From CAYVFC01 sp964450715 (GTDB lineage Bacteria; Myxococcota_A; Polyangia; Polyangiales; JAFGIB01): DNA of 59,339 nucleotides. Under the pieces are notes generated by a model. The model was not told the DNA's origin and did no database searches. It worked only from the letters and a program-made list of their open reading frames with translations. The stretch's first letter is position 1, and each line of letters begins with the position of its first letter. Made by a program: the position numbers and the translations under genes. The stretch spans positions 1-59,339 of the forward strand of contig CAYVFC010000037.1 in NCBI GenBank assembly GCA_964450715.1. Direction: 5' to 3'. Below are positions 54,138 to 59,339 of this stretch, in pieces.

Positions 54138-54904
54138 CCCAGCTCCGCACCCTGGCCAAGTTGTTCCGGGACGGTGTCACCGGCGCCGAGCAGCGGCTCG
54201 TGGAGCTCGCCGACCCCGACACGCTCTCCAACCTGGGCCTCCGCGGCCCGGTGGACGTCCGCCGCCTGGTCCGAGCCATCGAGGACTACTCTGGCCGCCA
54301 GAAGCACGACCGGCTTGCAGAAAGCCGGGAGGTAGCCCGGGCCATAGCCCAGAAGTTGGCCGAATCCGCCAGGTTCAACCCCAAGAAGAACCGTATCGAC
54401 CTTGATCCAGTTCTCCTGGGCGAGCTGGCGGCCACCGGCGGCTACCCCGCCCTCGCCATCGACGTGGGAGGAAAGCCCAAGGTGCTCCCGCCACTCCCCA
54501 TGCTGAAGGAGCTGTTCCGGCGCTGTCGGGGCGTGCGGGTCCAGGAGGTGTTCATCCTCGGTCAGACGATGACCATCTACTACAGGACCGACCGGAGCCT
54601 TGGCACCTACCGCCTGCAGGTCTATCCCCTCACCAGGGCCGACCAGGACGTGCTGGTCATCCAGGTGCCCGACGTGGTCCGGCCGACTACGCCGACCTTC
54701 CCGAGACCGGCGGACCCTCCTCCCGAACCCCGGCCGGAAGCTGCAGCCAAGCCACCGGCTAAAAAGGCCCGCCGCAGATCCCAGGAGATCTACCAAGCCC
54801 GGAAGCGGCCGGAGACGCCCCTACCTACCGCCCTGCCCCGGCCGGGCGGATTTCGGGGCTTCTTGGATCGGGTAACGGCCTATCTGGCGGGAGGTGGGGG
54901 ATGA
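54122..54904 (+). CDS. hypothetical protein of RadC module
   Basis: The 260-residue product has GAGGAGGAAGAG before ATG 54122. The N-terminal half is helical with basic patches (RLVRAIEDYSGRQKHDRLAE). A beta segment (TMTIYYRTDRSLGTYRLQVY) follows, and the tail is a Pro/Lys/Arg-rich linker. No family is recognised. The gene overlaps radC by four bases (ATGA), so the two are co-translated. A DNA-processing role is only guilt by association. Confidence 0.6.
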   Translation: MAVSMTQLRTLAKLFRDGVTGAEQRLVELADPDTLSNLGLRGPVDVRRLVRAIEDYSGRQKHDRLAESREVARAIAQKLAESARFNPKKNRIDLDPVLLGELAATGGYPALAIDVGGKPKVLPPLPMLKELFRRCRGVRVQEVFILGQTMTIYYRTDRSLGTYRLQVYPLTRADQDVLVIQVPDVVRPTTPTFPRPADPPPEPRPEAAAKPPAKKARRRSQEIYQARKRPETPLPTALPRPGGFRGFLDRVTAYLAGGGG

Positions 54905-55455
54905 CGCGCATCGACGAGATCATCCGGCGCCTTCTGCCGGACCTCCAGGTGCCGGCCCATCTCAACCCCTCCGATCTGCTGGACGAGGCCGTGGTCCCGC
55001 CCCAGGGCGTGGCCGACCGGGTGGCGGCCCTGCGCGACTTGGTCAGGACCGGGGGCTCCTACCGGGAGCTGTCCGGCCAGGTGGCCACCAGCGCCGATGT
55101 GGCAGTGTTCTACAGGCCGAAGTTGGCCCCGGAGCTCTCCGAGGTGGTGATCGTGGTCGGCCTGAACTGCAAGAACCACATCATCCAGAGCTGGTGCGTG
55201 AGCCGGGGCGACGTGGCGGCGTCGGTGGTGGGCCCGCGGCAGGTGTTCCGGCCGTTGCTTCTAAACGCTTGCTCAAGCTTCTTGCTGGTGCACAACCACC
55301 CGAGCGGGGAGCCCACCCCAAGTAGCGAGGATATCGCGATCACCGCCCGGCTCCGCAAGGTGGGCGAGATCGTGGGTGTGCCCCTGCTCGACCACGTCAT
55401 CGTCGCGGCCGGCGGCCACTTCAGCTTCGCCGACGCGGGGCTGTTGACGGCCTGA
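54901..55455 (+). CDS. radC: RadC-family JAB-domain protein
   Basis: The product has 184 residues. It has VHNHPSGEPTPSSEDI, the HxHx(n)SxxD metal motif of JAB/MPN+ domains, with the closing LLDHVIV, as in RadC. The N-terminal helix-hairpin-helix of chromosomal RadC is absent or reduced, which is usual for copies on phages, plasmids and islands. The family's biochemical role is unproven. It is encoded within a module of overlapping genes ahead of a RecB-like nuclease. Confidence 0.88.
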   Translation: MTRIDEIIRRLLPDLQVPAHLNPSDLLDEAVVPPQGVADRVAALRDLVRTGGSYRELSGQVATSADVAVFYRPKLAPELSEVVIVVGLNCKNHIIQSWCVSRGDVAASVVGPRQVFRPLLLNACSSFLLVHNHPSGEPTPSSEDIAITARLRKVGEIVGVPLLDHVIVAAGGHFSFADAGLLTA

Positions 55456-55569
55456 GCCCCATTCCGTCCACCCCACACCTACGCGCCCCCCGGGGCGTGG
55501 ACCTATCGGTCTGCGCTCCGGGGCATGGCGCCCTTTGAGATTCAACCCCTGACCAAGGAGGAAAACACA

Positions 55570-55932
55570 ATGGGAAAAGAAGTACTCGTATTGAAAATCA
55601 GGAACGCCAAGGGCCTCGTCATAGGCGAGGTCGCGCTGGAGGAACCGGACGCACCGGTGGCGAAACCGCCGCGGGTCGTTTCCAGACAACAGAGCCTGCC
55701 GGAACACGATGACCGTCAGGAGACCAAGCCGGTCACCGACGCGCAGAGGCGGATGCTCTACCGGTTGGCCCTCAAGCTCGGCCACCAGGGCGACGCGGCA
55801 CGCGAGTTCATCGAAAGCCGGCTGGCCGCCTTCGGAAACGGCAAGCCCGACCGCAAGACCGCCTCGTACCTCATCGACAAGCTGCAGGGCGAGGTCAAGA
55901 ACAACGAAGGGGGTAGCCATGCCGCTGCCTAG
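55570..55932 (+). CDS. small protein with recombination-module C-terminal domain
   Basis: The product has 120 residues from ATG 55570, with AAGGAGG eight bases upstream. After a short strand and a Pro-rich linker, the last ~60 residues (VTDAQRRMLYRLALKLGHQG) form a small helical domain. I recall this domain at the ends of phage and plasmid single-strand annealing or recombination proteins. It overlaps the nuclease gene by 14 bases. It may be a partner or regulatory piece of that nuclease. Confidence 0.62.
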   Translation: MGKEVLVLKIRNAKGLVIGEVALEEPDAPVAKPPRVVSRQQSLPEHDDRQETKPVTDAQRRMLYRLALKLGHQGDAAREFIESRLAAFGNGKPDRKTASYLIDKLQGEVKNNEGGSHAAA

Positions 55933-56701
55933 TACGACCTCCGCAACGCAGCTCAGCACGTTTGCCAGCTGCCCCCGGAAGTACCGATACCGCTACCTCG
56001 ATAAAGCCGAACCAGAGTACAAAGCTGTTGGCTTGGTCCTGGGCTCGGCCGTGCATAGTTCCATCGGCTGGTACTTCGAGCGGTGCCGGGACGGGCGCAC
56101 CCCGTCGATAACGGAAACCCTGTCGATCACCGGCGCCGACCTCACGGCCGGGCTGAACGACAAGGTCCGGCTCGGCAAGTGGAATAAGCCCGACCTCACC
56201 AGGCACGCCTGCGCTCTGGTCGAGTGCTTTCTCCAGAAGTTCGGGGAGCTTCCGGTCATCGGAACCGAGGTGCCCTTCGAGGTCGAGCTCTACGACCCCG
56301 AGACCGGGGAAGTCCTGCCGCGCAAGTTGCTCGGATACCTGGACTTCACGGTCGAAGGCGGAGGGCTCATCGAACTGAAAACCGCTCGGTCGGAATACTC
56401 CGAGGTCGACATCGCGAGGAACCTGCAGTTCGGTGGGTACGCCTACGCCCTGCGCCAGCTGAATCTCGGCAAGCATCTGGACGTGATAGTCCTGATAAAA
56501 AACAAGACGCCGCGGATTCAGCAGGTCAGGATAGAGCCCAACCCTCGGGCCGAGCGCTGGTTCCTGGAGTCGGCTGCGGCAATCGAGCGGGCAATCCTGA
56601 GCGGCAACTACCCGCCGGCACCTGGGTTCGGCTGCGCTATGTGCGAGTACCAGGGCCGGTGTCTGGGAATCGGCGAGGTCAGCCATGCCGAAGCCGCATA
56701 G
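55919..56701 (+). CDS. PD-(D/E)XK nuclease, RecB/Cas4-like
   Basis: The product has 260 residues from ATG 55919 (AAGGGGG upstream). It has FASCPRKYRYRY at the N-terminus, the helix GSAVHSSIGWYFE, the catalytic GYLDFTVEGGGLIELKTAR (Asp, then ExK) and QFGGYAYAL. The three C-terminal cysteines (CAMCEYQGRC) with the N-terminal Cys suggest a 4Fe-4S cluster as in Cas4 and AddB/DUF2800 nucleases. It is probably a 5'-3' exonuclease for DNA ends. No CRISPR array or other cas gene is in the window, so a recombination role on a mobile element is more likely. Confidence 0.85.
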   Translation: MPLPSTTSATQLSTFASCPRKYRYRYLDKAEPEYKAVGLVLGSAVHSSIGWYFERCRDGRTPSITETLSITGADLTAGLNDKVRLGKWNKPDLTRHACALVECFLQKFGELPVIGTEVPFEVELYDPETGEVLPRKLLGYLDFTVEGGGLIELKTARSEYSEVDIARNLQFGGYAYALRQLNLGKHLDVIVLIKNKTPRIQQVRIEPNPRAERWFLESAAAIERAILSGNYPPAPGFGCAMCEYQGRCLGIGEVSHAEAA

Positions 56702-56888
56702 GAGAAAACCCCAGACCCGAATCCTTCATATCGACGGCGACCTCTATCTCATCCTGGCCCGGCGCGCGGACTGTATGCTGGCCCGCAAGCTCACGGGAAA
56801 AGACCGGGAGTTGGCGGAAAAGATGTTGGACGACATCCAGTTCGAGATTGAGGCGCACATCCTGGGCTACGAAGGCCCGGAATCCTGA
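56685..56888 (+). CDS. small hypothetical protein after nuclease
   Basis: The 67-residue product overlaps the nuclease end by 17 bases and has GGCGAGG before the start. The content is a basic N-terminus, HIDGDLYLILARR and a helix (ARKLTGKDRELAEKMLDDI). No family is known to me. It is the last plus-strand gene of the RadC operon, which converges on the XRE regulator. Confidence 0.55.
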   Translation: MPKPHRRKPQTRILHIDGDLYLILARRADCMLARKLTGKDRELAEKMLDDIQFEIEAHILGYEGPES

Positions 56889-56939
56889 CACGATGTGTTG
56901 GCCGGCGGTTGGTCACTAAGCCAGCCGTCGGCCTTCACG

Positions 56940-57290
56940 TCACCGCTTGCGCTTGGCTTGACCTTGGGCGATGCGGCGCACGGCTTTCACGATGGTGACC
57001 ACCTCGTCCTGCTCCTTGGGCGACATACCCCGAACTAGCCGCGTCAGTTGTTCCGCCCGCGAGTCGTCTTTCTTGGCAGGCTCGCCGGCGGCGAACAGCC
57101 CTGCTGGCGAAACCGCGAAAACCCGGCACATCTTGTCGATGGTGGACAATGTAGGTCCTCGGTCCTGCTGCTCCAGAGCTGCGACCATCTGGACCGAAAG
57201 CCCCGTACTTTCCGCCAACTCCGCCTGGGTCATGCCGAACTGCTCGCGTAGACGCTTCACCGCGCGGGCGAAGATTTCTCCGGATTTCAT
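56940..57290 (-). CDS. XRE-family transcriptional regulator
   Basis: The 116-residue product begins at ATG 57290; an upstream in-frame ATG at 57305 is less likely. It has a clear helix-turn-helix (FGMTQAELAESTGLSVQMVA) followed by LEQQDRGPTLSTIDKMCRVF, the Cro/C1 type. The C-terminal part is a short basic helix. It is divergent from the DUF1232 gene and convergent with the RadC operon. It probably represses its own promoter and that of the neighbour. Confidence 0.86.
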   Translation of the reverse strand: MKSGEIFARAVKRLREQFGMTQAELAESTGLSVQMVAALEQQDRGPTLSTIDKMCRVFAVSPAGLFAAGEPAKKDDSRAEQLTRLVRGMSPKEQDEVVTIVKAVRRIAQGQAKRKR

Positions 57291-57337
57291 GACCCAGAAC
57301 TTCACAGCATCCGGGTCGGGGTTACGAGCTACCTACA

Positions 57338-57376
57338 GTGGTATTCTCGCTCCTACTTTTCGTGGTAGTATTTTCG
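57338..57376. promoter_or_regulatory. repeated GTGGTA motif between divergent genes
   Basis: GTGGTATTCTCG (57338) and GTGGTAGTATTTTCG (57362) are direct repeats spaced 24 bases apart in the gap between the XRE and DUF1232 genes. They could be regulator sites. The match is short. Confidence 0.3.
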
Positions 57377-57394
57377 GTGAAGGGAGGGTCCCAC

Positions 57395-57784
57395 ATGAGC
57401 AAAGACTTCGACGAGGGGAAGGCTAAGCGCGAACTGGAAGAAGGGGCAAAGCGAATGTCCGAAAAGGACGTCGAAAGAGTCCTCGAAAGGAAGAAGGAGT
57501 TCGAGGAAAAGCTCAAAGGCGTTCCCGGCAGGCTCACAAAGATGGTCAACCAGCTCGGGCTCCTATTCGAACTCATCGGTGCCTACTGGAAGGGGGACTA
57601 TCGAGAAATCCCCTGGATGTCGATCGCAACCGCCGTATTCGCGGTTATTTACTTCATGTGGCCCTTCGATCTAATCCCCGATTTCATTCCGGTCCTTGGC
57701 CTTCTCGACGACGCAGCAGTTGTGGCGCTGGCAATAGTGTCGATTCAGGACGACCTGAGGAAGTTCTGCGAGTTCAAGGGTTAA
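57395..57784 (+). CDS. DUF1232 membrane protein (YkvA-like)
   Basis: The 129-residue product has GAAGGGAGGG before ATG 57395. The first ~50 residues are charged helix. The second half has two hydrophobic segments with FDLIPDFIPVLGLLDDAAVV, the DUF1232 signature. The function of the family is unknown. The TAA stop is the first full codon of the 112-bp repeat, as for the zeta-partner gene at 28593. Confidence 0.85.
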   Translation: MSKDFDEGKAKRELEEGAKRMSEKDVERVLERKKEFEEKLKGVPGRLTKMVNQLGLLFELIGAYWKGDYREIPWMSIATAVFAVIYFMWPFDLIPDFIPVLGLLDDAAVVALAIVSIQDDLRKFCEFKG

Positions 57785-57891
57785 TATGCATCATTAACCA
57801 CGCCCTCAGACAACTACGCTACCGATATTTCACCCTGACTGTAAAGACGACGCGGGGGGTCTTGATCCAGGGGCTTGCTGATTACCCCGGC
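57780..57891. repeat. 112-bp direct repeat, copy 2
   Basis: It is identical to 28810-28921 over all 112 bases. It gives the stop codon to the DUF1232 gene on the plus strand and to the helicase gene on the minus strand. The flanks of the two copies are unrelated. Confidence 0.9.
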
Positions 57892-59339
57892 CACGGTTCT
57901 TGTTCGCTGATGTAGAGATACCCGGCCTCGCCGTCATCGTTGTCGAAGCGGTCCGATACGTCGCGCGGGATGTAGCAGGGCCGACCTTCCTCGGTCCGGC
58001 TCTTGCGGACCACGTAGTACTCCTGCCCGCACTCGCGGCAGAAGGCCAGCGGCAGCAAGACCTTTTCGCGCCCCGACCCTGGGACGAACTGCTGAGCCTG
58101 AAGGGTTATGAAGCGTTCGCTCTCGGGCTCGGGCGAGGCGTAGACCGCCTCGCCTCGTGACACGAACTGATGTAGGCGAAAGGCGAAAAGCGGCCGGTCG
58201 TGCTCGTCGCGGCACAGATAGCCGGAGAGAAGCGCTTGCCGGAGGGCGTCCTCGCAGGTCTTGCGATCGACGCCCGTGAGCCCGGCCAACTCGGCTGCGA
58301 TTCCTCCGTCGCCGGACAGGGCGCGGGGCGTACACCGTACCAGCCGTCCCGAACCGTTTTCTTCTTCTCGAAGGCCCAGCGTCGATTCGATCCAGGACGA
58401 GAGCGGGTCGGCCAGGAAGGCTTTCGTGTCTCCGGTCGGCGGAGCGGTTTTCGATTCGAGGCGGTTCTTGAGGACGGAGACGAACGAGGCGTCGCCAGGA
58501 GAACGGGGCGGAGTGGCCCTGCGCAGCGTTTCGCCGATCACCCTTTCGGGCTTTACTGTGGCTCCGAAGAGCCGGGATGCGACTTCCGCTACCTCGGCCT
58601 GCTGCTCTTCCCAGGAACCGCCGCCGGCCAGCGTCGCCGAGGTGCCGACGTGAAGCATGTTGGTTGCCTTACACGCTTTTCTGACTCGGCGGACCAGCAT
58701 GGCCACGTCCGCGCCCTGCCTGCCGCGGTAGGTATGAAGCTCGTCCAGCACCAGGAAACAAAGCCCCCGGGCAGCATCGACCAACTGCGCGTCCCAGGGC
58801 CGGGTCAAGACCAGCTCGAGCATCACATAGTTGGTCAGAAGAATATCGGGAGGGTTGGCGATGATCTCCTTGCGTTCGTCGTCCTTCTCCTGGCCCGTGT
58901 ACCTCCTGAAGGTCACGGGCGGATGGTCCTCCGGGTAGCCGCGACACAAGAACTTTTCGAGCTCTCCCTTTTGGCTGTTGGCCAGGGCGTTCATCGGGTA
59001 GACCACGATGGCCTGGATGCCCCTGCCGCTTCCCTCTCGCAGCACGTGATCGACGATGGGAACGATGTAGGAAAGGCTCTTGCCCGAGCCCGTTCCGGTG
59101 GTGAGCACGTAGTTGTCCCCGGCCCGCGCCGCTCGGATACTCTCCACCTGGTGCCGGTGCAGTCTGAAAGGCTTCCCGTTCGCCCCGTGCTCGTCCTTGT
59201 CCGAGAAAATCTTGAGGCACTCGGCGTGCAGGACGCCGTCTTCGATGAGCTTTTCTATAGGCTCGCCCGGTTCAAAGGAGGGGTTGTGCGTATTCCGGGC
59301 GATGCCGATCACCGATTCCGGGCGATGCCGATCACCGAT
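57882..59339 (-). CDS. DEAD/DEAH-box helicase of the COG1205/DrmA kind, truncated both ends
   Basis: The frame is open at the right edge and ends inside the 112-bp repeat. It has TTGTGSGKSLSYIVPIVDHV (Walker A), YPMNALANSQ, ILLTNYVMLELVLTRP, VLDELHTYRGRQGADVAM (DE-box) and TSATLAGGG (motif III). CRECGQEYYVV is a zinc-ribbon-like pair. Known relatives are very large helicases with a DUF1998 C-terminus, found in DISARM and related defence loci. The second RecA lobe and the C-terminus are cut off, so this copy is broken by the repeat or by assembly. Confidence 0.85.
   Translation of the reverse strand: MGDRHRPESVIGIARNTHNPSFEPGEPIEKLIEDGVLHAECLKIFSDKDEHGANGKPFRLHRHQVESIRAARAGDNYVLTTGTGSGKSLSYIVPIVDHVLREGSGRGIQAIVVYPMNALANSQKGELEKFLCRGYPEDHPPVTFRRYTGQEKDDERKEIIANPPDILLTNYVMLELVLTRPWDAQLVDAARGLCFLVLDELHTYRGRQGADVAMLVRRVRKACKATNMLHVGTSATLAGGGSWEEQQAEVAEVASRLFGATVKPERVIGETLRRATPPRSPGDASFVSVLKNRLESKTAPPTGDTKAFLADPLSSWIESTLGLREEENGSGRLVRCTPRALSGDGGIAAELAGLTGVDRKTCEDALRQALLSGYLCRDEHDRPLFAFRLHQFVSRGEAVYASPEPESERFITLQAQQFVPGSGREKVLLPLAFCRECGQEYYVVRKSRTEEGRPCYIPRDVSDRFDNDDGEAGYLYISEQEPWPG
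59293..59338. repeat. 23-bp tandem duplication at window end
   Basis: The unit TTCCGGGCGATGCCGATC plus ACCGA occurs twice in direct succession at the edge. It is in frame with the helicase, but the duplication at a contig end looks like an assembly artefact. Confidence 0.7.

Noticed and set aside
55919..56701. Cas4 of a CRISPR system
   Set aside because: No repeat-spacer array or other cas gene was seen in the window; the module context fits recombination on a mobile element.

Overview
This is high-GC bacterial DNA, most likely from a Myxococcota or related 'deltaproteobacterial' lineage. The evidence is the large set of secreted lipoproteins with Ala/Gly/Ser-Gly linkers, the DUF7151-type and DUF2330 proteins, the STAND regulator with a C-terminal winged helix, a TamA/Omp85 gene next to a HEAT-repeat gene, and MITE-like repeats of a kind I associate with these genomes. 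This placement is inference; there is no rRNA. The right edge ends in a 23-bp tandem duplication, so the window probably reaches a contig end.

Region 1 (1-23.7 kb) looks like stable chromosome. A cysteinyl-tRNA-synthetase paralogue without an anticodon domain (274-1524, minus) faces an operon of a GT2 glycosyltransferase, a membrane glycosyltransferase and a PIG-L/LmbE deacetylase (1724-5266). A large glycine-rich lipoprotein follows, then a nested transposable repeat (8269-8819) and an acetyltransferase. A minus-strand operon encodes a flavodiiron protein, a permease and a double acetyltransferase. Another minus-strand set encodes a small Cys-rich protein, a HEAT-repeat protein and an Omp85 outer-membrane protein. 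miaB and a VanZ-like gene, a ribbon-helix-helix regulator with a palindromic site, two calcium-motif-like lipoproteins, rluB and an initiator tRNA complete the region.

Region 2 (23.7-59.3 kb) is a mosaic accessory region. It opens with an integrase and excisionase beside tRNA-fMet, then a second tyrosine-recombinase module and a frameshifted zeta-toxin gene. An identical 112-bp repeat occurs at 28810-28921 and 57780-57891. At both places it follows the stop codon of a plus-strand gene and truncates a minus-strand gene (a GH16 hydrolase and a DEAD/DEAH helicase). Two related repeats carrying the 5' half of tRNA-Gly (30271-30412, 40245-40385) bound a 10-kb island with an AbiE-like toxin-antitoxin pair, a STAND regulator, a pseudo-esterase lipoprotein, a DUF3089 lipoprotein and an integrase remnant.

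Further right are a rhomboid protease, a two-gene HEPN-like candidate defence pair (42470-44864), a run of secreted Cys-rich, YD-repeat and SUMF1-fold lipoproteins that share swapped leader segments (45.2-52.5 kb), and a compact module with RadC, a RecB/Cas4-like nuclease, an XRE regulator and DUF1232 (53.5-57.8 kb). The strongest candidates for something undescribed are the synthetase/deacetylase/glycosyltransferase cluster, the HEPN-like pair, and the 112-bp gene-end repeat.
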